Of a stretch of DNA of 64,000 bases, positions 38,488-52,094 are shown in pieces. The stretch is from contig NC_079364.1 of the NCBI RefSeq assembly GCF_021018895.1, forward strand, positions 3,032,401-3,096,400, in the 5' to 3' direction. The DNA comes from Seriola aureovittata (Eukaryota; Chordata; Actinopteri; Carangiformes; Carangidae). The translations under genes and the position numbers were made by a program. The notes beneath the pieces are model-generated. The model searched no databases. It saw only the letters and a list, made by a program, of their open reading frames with translations, and was not told the origin of the DNA. Positions within the stretch are counted from its first letter, which is position 1. Every line of letters begins with the position of its first letter.

Positions 38488-39093
38488 AGGTTCAGGCCGT
38501 GCGAGGACTAATCTGTTATGACGTGGGGACGGCCGTCTCCTTTCACACCTCTCTCTGGTTTAAGCCTAATATTTTGTCACAGGACTGACATGTGATGATG
38601 CACCACCATTATTAATAATTAACATTCGACTACAGTACAATGGCGGCCTCATAACTGTGTCTGACATTTCTGTAGTGCACTGATATTTTACAGTTTGAGA
38701 TTGAGTCAGAGGATGCTCAATGAGACTGAACTGATGATGTGTTGTTATCTATTTAACAATGTGTTTACAGTGATAGTCACTTTTTCTTTATCAAATAGTG
38801 ACAGTAATGGCAAATCGTAAAGGCACAACGGCAAAACCTGCCTTCTTTTTAACATTTTTAACACGATACATTTTAGCTCATGGGTAAAACACAATATCTC
38901 ATTGTGATCACTTTGACACGAGCTTGTTCGAGTGGCTTTTCATAGACATTTTGTTCTCAGTTTAAGATTCTGGTTGTGTGTTTTAGGAGTAGACAGTTAA
39001 ATGTTTTGGTCTTTCGTAATTGCACATAATGGCACCAGTAATTACAGTGCATTTTGCATAGTTGCGGTAATTATTCCTCTTGTTCATACAGTA
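34161..39093. other. Intergenic DNA downstream of lingo1
   Basis: No gene is recognised. The sequence is AT-rich and complex, with few repeats apart from a (GT)n tract at 38450-38486 and T runs. Such stretches near neural genes often hold conserved enhancers, but this cannot be judged from one genome. Confidence 0.5.
38450..38486. repeat. (GT)n microsatellite
   Basis: About 18 GT units followed by gagg. Confidence 0.95.
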
Positions 39094-39885
39094 CAGCGCA
39101 TTCAGAAAGTATTCTTCATTTTTTTTCACATTTTCAGTTGCAGCCTTATGCCAAATCATTTACATTCATTTTTTCACTCATCAGTCTACTCTCAGGATCA
39201 CAGGACGAGAGCAAAAAACTGAATTTTAGAAGTTTTTACACCAGAAGTTTTGAGCAAAGGACTCTTCCTACAGTTAGAGCCTTGGTAAGAGAGGTGCCAA
39301 AGAACCTGATGGTCACTCTGTCTGAGCTGCAGAGAGCCAGTGTGGAGATGGGAGAAACTTACAGAAGGACAAGCGTCACCCCCAGCACTCAATCAATCTG
39401 TATTTTATGGCAGAGTGGCCAGACTGAAGCCTCTCCTCCTCAGTGACAAGCGCATGAACGGAGTTTGCAAAAAAAATCAATTCAAAAAATTGAGACTGAG
39501 AAACAAGATTCTCTGGTCTGATGAAACTAAGATTGAACTGTTTGGCCTCAAATGTGAGCGTCATGTCTGGAGGAAACCAGGCACCGCTCATCACCTGCCT
39601 GATACCATCCCAACACTGAAGCGTGCTGGTGGCAGCATCAGGCTGTACTTCAGCAGCAGGGACAGGGGGACTGGTCAGGGCTGAGGCCAAAACTGAATGG
39701 AGAAAGTACAGAGATATCCTTAACGAAGAACTGGTCCAGAGCGCTCGGGACCTCACACTGGATCAAAGGTTCACCTCTCAACAGAAAACCCAGACAACAT
39801 CTGTCCCATCCAACCTGACAGAGCTCGAGAGGATCTGCAGAGAAGAATGGCAGGAAATCCCCAAATCCAGGTGTGCATGCACAAA
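39094..39885 (+). pseudogene. Tc1-like transposon, internally deleted
   Basis: The left end is TA followed by cagcgcattcagaaagtatt, resembling the inverted-repeat end of fish Tc1 elements. Transposase text then appears in three different frames: LPTVRALVREVPKNLMVTLS (39.27 kb), RNKILWSDETKIELFG with VWRKPGTAHH (39.5 kb), and WRKYRDILNEELVQSARDL with SNLTELERICREEWQ (39.7-39.88 kb). WSDETK carries the first catalytic Asp. The segment with the second Asp and the NPIEH-type Glu is missing between QQKTQTT and SVPSNLTE. No right inverted repeat was seen. Dead copy. Confidence 0.85.
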
Positions 39886-41960
39886 ATGAATTTTTAATAA
39901 GTGACCAATCAGGAGGAATGATTACAGCAAGCAAAATCTGTTTCAATATTTATACACAAAGCTGCCTTGAAAAATTGTGAACCTGTCCAATAAAAATCTG
40001 AATCTGTATTCCCTGACAGAGCAGAGCACTACTGCTAAAATTTCATGACTGTGCAATGCACACACAGCTTCAATTTATTCTTATCCTAGCATTTAGCGAT
40101 GAGTGCGGTTCTTCAAAACACAATCCAGTATTTTTTTTTTTTTCTTTGCTTTGTAATTCCCTCCTGCATGAAACCTTCAGAGAATATTTTCAGCTAATTC
40201 TGCAGCGAGACGAGCGGGACTGAGACTGACAGCTTCTGTCTATGCGGCCATACTCCCAGAATGACAGTGATGGAATTCATTAATCATTAGCAGCCTGCAG
40301 GCATCTGACCCACACCCAATATGCCTGCTGTGAAGCCTGTTAAACTGAGCCAGTCAGCTCGCGCCTTAACACATGGATACCGAGATTATTGGGTTATACA
40401 AATATAGATCTGCCAAAAGGAATAAAATGGTGTTATTGGGTTTTCAGGTTTGCTCATCTCCGACACTTCTCTTTCTTTCTGTCAGACCCACCTATGCTGT
40501 TTCCATGTGCCATCCTTCACTTCCCCTTGGCATATGGTAATATGCAGCACAGTTCGTAATGTCACTGGCCAATTTCAGAGCGGCAGAGCGGGGTCCAAGA
40601 GGGAGCAAAGGATTTAAAATGGAACTAACTTGCCCTCGAGCAGGCCTTATAATTGAGAATGATAAGAAATGATAAAGCTTACACATAAAAGTGAAAAATA
40701 ATGCATTTCAAATCAGTCATTTTTATACATGTGTGCAGATCCTCTGAATGGGGGGATTCTTTGTCTACATATCGATTGACTTTCTGCCGCGTCCCCTGTA
40801 AAGGAAACAATAAATGACCACAATGTATTCTGTTTTTCGTTGCCGTTGCCGCAGTACTTCGGCCATTGAAGAGAAGAGCTCAGAAAAGGTCCCTTGAGTT
40901 TTCAGAGTAACAGAACAGCATTTAAGATGGTAGTGAGGATTCCCGAGAGGCGTGCTGGATGGCGGTGGTTTGAGGATTGCAATGCTAGACTGGTGTTTAA
41001 AAGCAAGACAAAAAAACACTATTACACTACTGCAATACTTGTCTAATGACTATGATAGCACTGCAGAGGTATGATAGGGTCGCTGATCAATACCAGAGAC
41101 TCAAGAGTTGCTTCCCTATGAATCTCAGGTGCAGTGGAAAATCTCTTCTGCTTTGGTGCACTGACAGTTCATCACGAACAAATGTATCCTGTATCTGGAC
41201 TTGATCTGAGAGCCTGTCATTAATCATGAGCAGTATGAGTAGTTAATAAATGCAAATAAATATTTCACAATGTAAATATTTAAAAAGGTCACAATCCAGC
41301 TGGAGCAGATCTCTGCAGCCCGAGTCTGCGTTTAACCTCAGATACATTTATCGAGACTACAAATGCAACACGACAGACTGAGGCGAGATCATACATTTCT
41401 ATACGGGAAGGATCAAGGCAGAGATATGAGCCCAAAAGAGTTCATGCTGTGAAGACACAATTTATCTAGACACAGACGTTGCTGGAAATGTTTTGATATT
41501 CATGCCGACACAATGCGCGAGTTTCAGTGCTGAGGCAAAAACAAAACAAAAATAAATACATTTCTTTGAGAGATATAAACGGGTTTTTCCATAAAACCCT
41601 GATTCAAAAAGAAAAAAGAAAAAAAGATGAGAACGCTGCCTTAAAATTAGGAACTATCTGATGATAACACAAGCAAACAACATTATGAATTTGACCAGAC
41701 ATTCAGCTTTTTCCAGCTTCCAGTAATTGACAGATTTTGATACTTGGCAATGCAGGTAGGAGCAAAAAAAAGTACTGACGTTCAATAGAGTATAGATAGA
41801 TATAGATATAGCACATATACATTCAGCCCAGTCTCCTACAATTACATACATATACTGTACAACTAACCTGTCCTCCCAATTACATTTATTTTAGTTAAAC
41901 GTAAATAATTCTCTAGCCTTAAACAAGCGCTGAACGTTGTATTGAGATGTTCAGTATCAA

Positions 41961-42050
41961 CTAGGGATGTCACGATACCAGACATTTAGTAGTCGGTACC
42001 AATACCGAAGGAATTCCACGATTCTCTGCACCCAATTTGATACGACAGAC
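41961..42050 (+). repeat. Fish interspersed repeat, 'ctagggatgtcacgatacca' type
   Basis: The start (ctagggatgtcacgatacca) and the following tttagtagtcggtaccaata match a repeat I recall as frequent in teleosts, probably a non-autonomous DNA transposon. The right end is unclear. Confidence 0.55.
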
Positions 42051-42504
42051 TGTAATAAAAACTAAAAAACTGAGAATGCTGCACACACAGTCTACTAACA
42101 CACACACACATACATGCACACACCTCAATATAGTCCATACATTGAGTGCAAGCAGTGGTTTAAATTGACTCGCAAGGTGACAGACCAAAGGTGTGGAAAT
42201 ATTCATTCAAAAAGTCAATGTTATGTATTGAGAGACTGAACAGTGACCACCGGAGCATGCTAATGTTGTGAGCATGCAGCTCACATTGTGAGCTGTTGCT
42301 ATGGTAGCTTAAGCCTTTGTGACCATGTTACAACAACAAACAGCAGCTGCAGCAATTCATGATAAAAAAATGACGGTAACATTTCAGGACACGAACGTTA
42401 ATGAAAAGAAAAACATCACAACACTTATTCTTCTAAATGTAGCAAGTAAACAGCCGTACTACATTATGGGTTTATGGGTTATCTGAATTTATTTTTTTTG
42501 GGAG

Positions 42505-42565
42505 CCCTCGCCTAGTGGTCATTAGAGGAACGGCACGCCTGCTGTGCCGTTCGATGCCACGTTTC
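42505..42565 (+). repeat. tRNA-like SINE head (degenerate)
   Basis: An A-box-like cctagtggtcattag (42511) and a B-box-like ccgttcgatgcca (42547) are spaced roughly as in a tRNA-derived promoter. A clover-leaf does not form well, so it is a SINE relic rather than a tRNA gene. Confidence 0.4.
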
Positions 42566-45343
42566 TTCAGACTCAGGTATGATGGTGTTTGCCCCCCTGG
42601 AGTAACACATGACATGTTAAAAATCTACATGTCACTGAAGCCTGTTTAAATGGCGCTTCATCCTTCTCGTACAGGGTTTCACATTAGTAAGCACATGTTA
42701 GACTAAATTCTGTCTGATTTTTTACACACTTCATGTCAGGCTGCAGTCAGTGTTTTTCAAGGTTGAGGTTAAGTGCTCTGTTTTTCAAACATCTCTCCAT
42801 TAAACCAGAAAAACTCACGTTGAGACACAAAGCAAAAACCATCACCACACGCCGCTACATCCACAAGAAAATTCAGTTTGCATTGCCAGGTACTTGCCAT
42901 GGGTCAAGGCTTGTGGTAAGATAGGATGCATCAAGACTCGAACTATTCCCACCCCACCCCGCCCCTCCCGGATTTCCTCCAGATGTGTCAGAGTTCAAGA
43001 ACAGATGGTTTTGAATATGGAATCACCTTGACACAACAGCATCAACTGATCTTTCTCTAAATGAAACAACCTCTGCGACAGACCACTACACGCTGTTAAC
43101 AATAATTAAATAAAAAATCCTGCTTCTAAATAGGGCACGGCGGCATTGGAAAGTTATTTGCAACCTCTGACTATAAATCCCTTGGTATTTTATTAAGGGT
43201 TTGGCATGAGGCAGTAGGCTAATTAACCAAATTCATTGAATTAATGGTCTATCCCTAACCTCCAGATTTTTAGATGGTGCCTGGCTGCTTTAGAAAGCTG
43301 TATCTGCCAGCAAGAAATACCGCTGAGAGCAAAGGCTCAACATGATAAATCTGCTCTCATGCTTCCAAATTTTCACTTGCAGACAATGTATGCAAGGGGG
43401 TTTATTCAGCACTATTACCATTATAACTTCAACAAGACTCCGCGGTATAGAAATTAATAATGAGTGACAGAACTCAGGTTCATATCTCAGTGTCTGTTTT
43501 CATGGAAATAGACGGTGTGTGTCTGGTTAGAACCCAGGGTACAAGATGAAAGAGTGCTCCTCTCCAAACACTTTTCTCTTAATACAAAGATGCGCATGAT
43601 CAGCAGACTCGACTGTTGTTTGGCGAAGATATAACGTCCTGAAAGCCTTCATGAAAGATAGCCAGCTTTGTAATCTCAGCAGAGTTTTTCCTCAAGGCAT
43701 CTGCCCTCATATGCCCTCACAATACTTTCCCAATCATGTATGGTCCCTTTACAATCAGCCCCGACAATACAGTTGTTATTTTCTAGTTTTATTTTTTTTA
43801 TAACCAAGGACTAGGGCACATCAGACCATTAAAAGTAAAGCATTGTGGTGCTACAGAGATGCCGTGGCATACAAATAATATTCTCCAGACGTAAGGGAAA
43901 GTGCTCGTTTGGTACAGACCACAGCGAGAGAAAAAAAAATCATATCACACAGAAATTACTCCATTTTGTCCACTGGAAATGAAATGTAAAAATATCCATT
44001 CCCACTAAAATTGTGACTCATATCACAATGACAATATGTGTCAGAGTAATACAACAACACAATACTAAAAACATAAAATTATACTCATCAGTTGCATTGT
44101 TAAAACCTGGGGTTGACACAGCTTTTACAAAACAAATGCAGCTGAAAAATTTCCCTAAAATCACTTCTCGTTACGAACGTAAACGTAAATGTCAGCGAAG
44201 GTCACGTGAACTGTGAACTTGAACCCACTGAATCCTTGTATCTCAGCAGATGGCAGATGTGATACTGTCACAGTGTGAACATGTACTAAATCAAATTCAT
44301 TTAAACCTACGATAAAGTATTATTTCTTCGGCCACTTGGGGGCGGTACAAACAAGTTGACATATCATCACCTTTTTAAGGTTGATATGATGAACTCGTTA
44401 GCAAACTGTTGTTTATTTACACGACCATTAGCTGCATTGCAAAAACCAGCTTTCACAGGACAGCACCAAGAAGCCGAAGGAAGCTTTAGACTGGAGCAAT
44501 AATTCTCTGTCGGTTCATTGTTATTATAGAAATACAGGTTATAGCCGCTTTAGGATTTAAAACTTATAGAATTATAAGAATTTAAACTTATATATCATAA
44601 TATATATTAGGTTAAGGATTCATGAGATGTTGACTCACTCGAATACTTACATCGTTTGCATTTGCGTCAAATCTTCTTTCTGAGAGCTCTGGGCAAGAGG
44701 ACGCTTCAGATATAAGGATCAGTGGCATAGCTGTGCTTCTTGTGTCGAATCTTTGAGCTTAAGCGCATATGTGATGTGACATGCATCAGGTCTGAGTACA
44801 TTTAAAACGACGACTGAATAAAGTGCTCATTATATAGTTGCTGGAAAGACCAAGTGCGATGAAAGCTCTTGGCCGGTCTGTGGCTGCACAGGATGTACAT
44901 TAAAGAAGCTGTGTCATTTTCGTGACATTTTATCCCTGTGACAGTGTCTCAGCAGTAAAAAGCTTAAGCAGGGGTTGGGTCTCCTCTGCTGAGTAACTCA
45001 CTGCTCATCACTACGGATACTTAAGGTCCATCTCATTGGGAAATCAAGTATTTTAATCAGGCAGGCTGCTGTTAATGTTCTATGATAATGCACTTATAAT
45101 AATTAAATATAATGAGTAATAATGAGGTTCTTTGCTTTCACACCCTCTTAAGGAATCATATTTAATGCATTAGGTGAACTTTTGTTCAAGGCCACAAATA
45201 CGGCACAAAGTATTCAAATGGATTTGTTAACATGAGTCTGCAGTCTTCTAAGGAGATTCTTAATGCATTAACTACCTGATAAAAGACAGAAATGTTTCAA
45301 CTTACTCTGAGTGGTATTGCATGTATGTTGCTGCTTAGACGTC

Positions 45344-45600
45344 GAGCTGCAACAACTAGTCAATTAATAGTTTGTTTGAGCCACAGCAAATGAATCTGAT
45401 CTAAATTATTTTGATAATTCATTAATCATTAAGTAATCTTACAAGCAAGATGCCAAAAGGTGACTTGTTTCAGCTCCTCAGACGTTGATTTTGCTGCTTT
45501 GTCTCACATGATATTAAAGTTAATATCTTTAATATATAATTAAAGTGGCTGTTTGATGGACATTCGTAGCCAAAGCAGTTAATTGAGAAAATAAGACAGA
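45344..45600 (+). repeat. Fish interspersed repeat, 'gagctgcaacaac' type
   Basis: It begins gagctgcaacaactagtcaa and contains attcattaatcattaag, as in a repeat widespread in teleosts with gctgcaac ends. It is a diverged relative of the copy at 48998. Confidence 0.55.
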
Positions 45601-45845
45601 AGTTTAAGCCCAGATCGGAGCTCTGCTCAGATGATATGTGCTATTGCTAGTTGCTCAGCCAAGACGTCCCCCGGCTGTGTGCTGATGGTTAGAGCAGTGG
45701 CCTGTCTCTGCTCAGGGTGCTGCTGCAGACCCTCAAAAATGTCACATACATGTCAAGTTCACCTTTAAGGACAAAGTCTCCAATTATCCTGAGCTCTGAA
45801 ACCCTTACTGCCTGCACCAAATGTGAAGAGGCAGGTCTGAGTCCT

Positions 45846-45847
<2 letters not shown>

Positions 45848-45882
<35 letters not shown>
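45848..45882. repeat. (CA)n microsatellite
   Basis: About 17 CA units, then catgtattt. Confidence 0.95.
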
Positions 45883-45887
<5 letters not shown>

Positions 45888-46704
45888 TTTCTCCTTTTCA
45901 GCAATCAAGAGATGCGTACGAGTTGCGGCGTCTTGATTAGACTTACTTTATCACTAATTCTCAGCTCCAACAGGCAGTTCCCTCTAACGGCGGAGCTGAA
46001 TCTAATATATAAAATGCAGACGTGTCAAGAGTTTCAATGACTGCTCCACGAAAGGTGAGACACATGATGTAATTAACTATACATTTGTTGTCATTTCTGG
46101 TGCCAGGTGTAGGCTTATGGGTATTAGCCCTTGGACCTTCAGCCTCTTCTCTTGGGATTTTCTTACAATAAAAAGATTTCTTGTTTTTACAGAGAATAGG
46201 ACAAAGCAAAAGAACAACACAACAACAACAACAACAGCATGCTGTTACGAGGGAGCTCTGTGAGCAGAAACAACTTGCTGATGACAAAGACATCAGAGAG
46301 GAACAGCCAGACTATTTCAAGCTGGACACACAAAGGCCAAAAGTACACTGACAACTGTGAACAACAACCTTGGTGCACACAAAAGGGCATCTTTGAAAGC
46401 ATAATGCCTTAAACCTTGAAGCAGAGGGACAATTCTACGTTCCACACCTGACAGCCAAGAGCACGACCATGATGCTACAATGAACAAGTGATTGCAAAAC
46501 CTAGATGAATGAAGAGTGGAAAAGGTGAACAGTATCAGTCAGGGATACAGACTGCCTGGAGTCAGATATCTAGCTCGGTAGTGTTTTGATGAAATGGAGC
46601 GCCGAGTTATTTAATGGCACGCCCATAAACACAAGTTCAGCAGCATCTGAGTTTGTTGCTGGTGACCAGGTTCACTCCCTGAGGGGCAACGCTGTTCCCC
46701 TTTG

Positions 46705-46925
46705 ACAGCTGACACTTTCAGCAGGATGATATAGCGTGTCTCAAGGCGGCCATCATATCCAGATGACTTGATGAAGTTAAATGACAGAGGGTTCGGTTCA
46801 TTAAATTGCCACGCGCAGTCACCAGATCTCAACACGACAAGAGCAGCCGTTAATTGAAGGGCGAATGTTGCTGCAGCGTGAATATCTGGCAACCAACTCT
46901 GCAAGAACTCCATGGAGTTTGACAA
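46705..46925 (+). pseudogene. Tc1-like transposase remnant
   Basis: The strand reads ctttcagcaggatgata (FQQDD, the second catalytic Asp block) and later cagtcaccagatctcaac (normally SPDLNP). Stops and frameshifts interrupt it, and the NPIEH Glu block is lost. It belongs to a different Tc1 subfamily from the copy at 39.1 kb. Confidence 0.6.
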
Positions 46926-48997
46926 GTCAGCAGGGCCCACAATTTCCTGTGTTGAATCTGCCCGGTGAATTCAGGTTGTCCTCGCAGGCAGTATCCTCCC
47001 CAGTCCAGACAAAAAATAAATAAATAAATAAATGGAAAAAAAACTTGCCTAGAGACGATATAGACGAGTACAAATTGGTCGTAGATGTCTGAGAGAGCAC
47101 TGCTAGATTTGAGATGTTTTTTATTAATTACCTTTTAGAGACTTAAAATACGCCGAGTACAAATTAAGACACAAGAGAGAATAATGTAAGAGGAGAGCAA
47201 GACGCAACACACACACACACACACCACGGAAAGATAATTTCAAAAGTGGAATTCACAAGTTCGGGGAAAATGGCCAAAATCTCAGTGCTGTTCCGTTAAA
47301 CTTGTGTTGAACTGTCAGGGAGAGGTAAATGAGAGGGAAACGACAAAAGAATTAACGCAATAACTATAGAAAATATGAAAAAAGTAATAACGCTATCAGT
47401 AAAATTCATCTTTAACTCTGTTTATTGTGTGTTTTGTCTCCTTTATGTCAAATCAATTAAACTCAATTATAACTGTAGGGAAGTGGAGACACCGTCTGCG
47501 ACCGTGACTCCACAAAAAGAACAATTAGCACGTAATGGCTGGTGAAAAGGCAACCGGATAAACTGATAATGAAAAGATCTACAAGGCTTAACATCCTCCA
47601 TCACTATATTATCAAGTGTGCATTATTAACACGACATCAATGTTTAATTTTACAAATATCACAGTTCTGGTTAATACCGGTATGTGGGACACCCCGACAA
47701 TCAAAGAAATTTGTATTATTCATACAAACTTGCTGCTGTAATTGGTCAGTCTAACGCCATGAACACAAATTATTAGTTTAACACAATACGATTCAAGAGC
47801 CACAATCAGCACCACTCCTACACTGTGCAATATTGCAGCAATTTCCCTTTGGGATCAATTTATATGTATTAAATTATAACCTTTATAATAGGTAGACTTT
47901 ATCGCAGCGTTGTTGTTGACACCATTACCTTAAGCTAGATATACATAATGAGAATTATTGTGTATTCATTGCTGAACAGTTTTACTGCTTTACAGACAAA
48001 AAAAAAAGTAAAGCATTTTATTTAAACTGTAGAAACTATAACAAGAACAATGTAACAGTCAGTTTTCAAGAACTGACGTGTGATTGTTGGCAACCTGGCT
48101 CTCCACCGCGTTAGCGCTGTTTTCGGACTGATATGAAATTTATTTTTGCACATTCACACTCCACAGAGGAGGAAGTCTATCAGATTTGGTGACACTGTGA
48201 CCTTTCCTTTAATGCCACTGTCTAGCCGGGACAACTACAAAAAACGACTGCATGATTGACCATTTGCCAGGTCAAGTGACAACATTTGCTAGGCGCGTTC
48301 AAAGGGACCGCATTATTAAGTTTGGTGACCCCCATGACCTTTCCTCTAGGGGCCACCATCAGGTCACAAAGCCCCCCCCCCTTTACAGTCCTGTGCACCG
48401 CTTCTGTTTTTCTCCGCACTCGTTATCTGTGCTGTGACGAGGATCCATGTGGAAACCACTGTACAGACAACAGCGCTAATGATTTTGTCCCGTTTCTGCT
48501 GAGACAAAAGAGAAATCACTCCCAGGAAAAAAAAAAAAAATGCTGAACAGCCACTGTGTAAGCCCATGTCATCAACTTGAAATCCAAGCATTGCTCTTTT
48601 CATCACAATATAACAGTAGATCATAATCTGTCAGATGGAGCAGAGCCGCAGTGTAAAATGTCACACTCGACTGCACAACATGCAGATGAGTTATACACAC
48701 ATACAGGAGAGTGGGACGAGAGAGACGGTGATGCAGACTGATGCTAACAAATCAATATTTTACCATTAAGAAGGCATCAATTCTACAAGCTGCACTTAAA
48801 CACTGCTGGTTCTTGCAGGATGTTACACCTAATAATTTTACAGAACAGCTGATTCATACAATACAAACACAGTTTTAAAGTATGCAGATATAATCGAAAT
48901 ATGTCAGTCTGCTGTCACTTTGCAATCAGCCTGTATCAAACCAGTCTCATGCGGGTCCATTTTAAATTATTTTGAAGTATACAATACTTCAATTTAC

Positions 48998-49340
48998 GGC
49001 TGCAACTAACAATTATTTTCATCGTGATTAATCTGCTGATTATTTTCAATTTGGTTTGGTTTATTAAAAAGTCAGAAAAATAAAGAAAAAAGCCCAAAAG
49101 TGAGACCTTCATATCCTGTTCTGTTCCATTACAAAACCCTTAAATTCAATTCAATTCAATTTACTATCACACAAGACAAAAAAGCAGAAAATCCACTAAG
49201 AATTTGGAACAAGGGTATAATTAATATAATTGCCATTTTTGCTTAAAAAAAAAAAAAAATCACTTTAATGATTAAATAGTTTCTGATTATTATTCCATTG
49301 ACTGACTAAATCAATCAACCAACCAATTCTTTCAGCTCCT
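48998..49340 (+). repeat. Fish interspersed repeat, 'ggctgcaactaac' type
   Basis: It starts ggctgcaactaacaattatt and ends with attctttcagctcc, forming loose terminal inverted repeats (GGCTG... / ...CAGCTCC). The interior is AT-rich with attaatctgctgattatttt. This fits a non-autonomous DNA transposon common in teleosts. Confidence 0.6.
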
Positions 49341-49896
49341 TTTCAAAAGGTCCCGTTCTCAATCGTGGCAAAAAACGTTATAATAACAACTAAAAAGTCT
49401 GCCAGTGAATTAATATCATTTCCACCTGTCACAACACAAGTCATCTCATTTTAAAATCACCCCCCTCCCACCCCCCATCTGCTTTATACACTTCATTTCA
49501 AGCTGCTGACCCTGATCTCAACTAAATTACTGAAACAAGCGAAACTGCACAGTGAAAAAGTGGAATTAGTTCTCACACTTTAATATGAGGATAATATGAG
49601 TCTACACAGTCATTTTCATAAACATATTCTACCCTAATACTTTCTGATAAATTTAATAATTTCGACTAGGTATTACCTCCATGGTTCAATTACAATTTAA
49701 TTTACAGTCTCCCTGTAACAGCACTGTGCACTCAGGAAGCACAACAGTGTTGCTGTGGCTTCATGATTTTCAGCTGAAAATATGGGGACTTGGCAGCATG
49801 AGCTCGGCCTCCTGAAAATAAAGTAGGCTGTACTGTATTTCAAGCCACATTATGCCACTGCCTGGCTGTCAGGCTGGAGGGGGAGGGGGGTGGAGG

Positions 49897-49918
49897 GTGT
49901 GTGTGTGTGTGTGTGTGT
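49897..49918. repeat. (GT)n microsatellite
   Basis: About 10 GT units next to a G-rich stretch (ggagggggaggggggtggag). Confidence 0.9.
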
Positions 49919-51960
49919 CTTTGGTTACTTCGGTCCTGTCCCTGTCCCTGTCAGGGTTTTCATCTCATATGGTATATCATCTTCACATCTCATTTCATGG
50001 CACTCGGAAAAAACTGAAGTCAACTCAGAGGAGCAGGAGAGCGGTCCTCGAGTGTGCGGTGAAATCCTCAAATGTAGGTGCAGTCATGACATTGTCACAT
50101 CGGATTTGGCGGTGGAGGGGCACAACACAGCTGAAGGTTGTCAGATTTGTGTCCGTAGAGAATGGATTGCCATGGTCATTTCTAATGAGAGGCGAGAGAT
50201 ACAGCTCTTTTCCCAAAAGCATGATTTCGTTTATTTTGTTCACACTTATATTCATGTGTGTCATTTATAAAAAACTTGGTAATTAAATAGTATTAGGGAA
50301 TCAAAAAAACAAACAAACAAAACAACTGATAACTGTAACTGTAATTGTCAGTATATAAATATATTTCCATCCCAGCACAGACAATTTTAAAGCCTAATTC
50401 AGAGTTTTGAGTCGCTTCACTCCTGGCTACCAGATGTGCGTGCCACTTCTGTATTATTCTATTTTAAGTAAATGTGCTGTTTCTTAAAACAATTATGCAA
50501 AAATATAAGTGTCTTTATGTAAACAATCTTGATTTCACAGCTGTTGGTCATGTGTAACTAATTTTATTTACATTTTTATTATATTCTAGTGATTTAAATA
50601 AAATATTTATGAAACCTAGGAGAGAGAGTGCTCAAGTCCGAGGACATAATGTGTTTACACCCCATAGCAAAGCAAGCCCAATCAATCAATGTGAAATTCA
50701 CTGACAGTGGGAGACTATTAAACAATGCCTTCAACTATTTACTTTTTTGTGAAATGGCTGTTTGCATGAAATGTTGATTACTACAATTGTTGTGGTGAAT
50801 AATTACCATCCGACCAGTTTGTTACATAGAAAGCTCTCAGACACAGGCAGCAGGCAAATCACCAGAGCATGCTATACATTTAAATACATGGCTGCAGGTC
50901 ACTGTGCGAGGCAGACGCTCAGCCACACAGACATCCAGCCCACTCAAACCAGCTAAAAACAGCCAACCCCTCTTTCAGCTGGGCTCCCTTTTTTTATTCA
51001 TTCATTCATTCATTCTCCTCCAGAAGCCCTCGTTTCGACAAGAAATGTCACAATGATCTGACATGGCTGACCAATTCCAAAGATTTAGGAAAATACAGTT
51101 TTTTAAACCCAAATTTCCAAAAAACAACCATAGCAGCCCCTCAGTATCCTGTAATTAAATGAGCAAAGGTTTGAGTCACTATAAAGAACATTAGGTGCTG
51201 CCCCTTTCAATTCTTCACCATCATCTAAACACTATGTTTGGGAATTATGATTGCAGTAATTATAAGTGTGAAAGAAAATCATTTTTAGAAGTATTAATGC
51301 TGTTCAACATCTACAGCCCCCACTAAACACTGCTGTGGGAAAGAGTCTGAAAGGCTACAGCTTGAGTTCAGTCAGGAAACTCACAGGACGGACCTGTTGT
51401 GCGCATACAAAATAAAGTAGACTTGATATTCGGCAGATAGTCAGACGCTGTCACTGTCCACAAGCGAAGACGGAGCTCAGCACAGCAGAGAAAGTGACGA
51501 TAGCAAACAAACCGCATGCAGTCATCACTGGGAATATACAGACAGGTCTAAAACCTGCATAAATGAGTGGAGAAACATAAAGACTAAAGATGGTGGATTG
51601 CACGGTGCAATTAACCAATTAACATCCAATCTCGCTTTGTTGCATTGTGTGAAAAAAAATACTGAGAAGGCTCAGTTGATTCTGATTTTGTATCACGATG
51701 AAGATCAGGAAAAGATCTGATTAAGTGAGGGGTCATGGTTAAGGCATGGATGGCAGGAGACTAGTCAACAGGAACAGTGACATTCACATTCACATCTATG
51801 GGAAATTGTGGTCGACAGCGCTCATTTGATGAGTGCGATGCTTGGGCATTAGTGCGTTATGTAAGGAAGAGGGGTCACTCCAAATCAATACAAAAGATGT
51901 TCTGAGTGATCACCTTTGTCTTATGGTGAGAACATAAGAGCACGAGGAGAAACTGAAAGA

Positions 51961-52007
51961 TTTGATGAGTATGTAAATGATTTTACATCATTTGCATACT
52001 CATCAAA
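51961..52007. repeat. 20-base inverted repeat in Tc1 remnant
   Basis: The arms at 51961-51980 and 51988-52007 are complementary at 19 of 20 positions, around a 7-base loop (ttttaca). The single mismatch is tolerated as a G-U pair in RNA read from one strand. In related elements, as I recall, only one arm is present. Confidence 0.85.
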
Positions 52008-52094
52008 CGGCCTTCACAGTCACCAGATCTCAACCTAACTGAACAACTTATGGAAGACTGTGGACTGATGTGTTAAGACAGCGCTCTGCACCAC

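Larger units (their letters stand above)
39886..46699. other. Intergenic DNA with scattered repeats
   Basis: No gene is recognised. It holds a fish-type repeat at 41961, a tRNA-like SINE fragment at 42.5 kb, a 'ggctgcaac'-type repeat at 45.34 kb and a (CA)n tract at 45848-45882. A (CCACTTGGGGGCGGT) string near 44332 resembles CTCF sites and repeat-borne copies of them. Confidence 0.55.
46926..51869. other. Intergenic DNA
   Basis: No gene is recognised. It contains AAAT and CA short repeats near 47.0-47.2 kb, a C run at about 48371, the repeat at 48998-49340 and a (GT)n tract near 49.9 kb. ORFs of up to 144 codons near 49.85 kb span the GT repeat and show no domain. Confidence 0.55.

Noticed and set aside
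42505..42565. tRNA gene
   Set aside because: A and B boxes are degenerate and no clover-leaf forms; better explained as a SINE relic.
45685..45725. tRNA-like 'tgatggttagagcagtggcc'
   Set aside because: Resembles an A box only; no B box at a suitable distance.
49852..50286. Overlapping 144- and 126-codon ORFs
   Set aside because: Both run through a GT microsatellite, giving CVCV runs; there is no domain beyond it.
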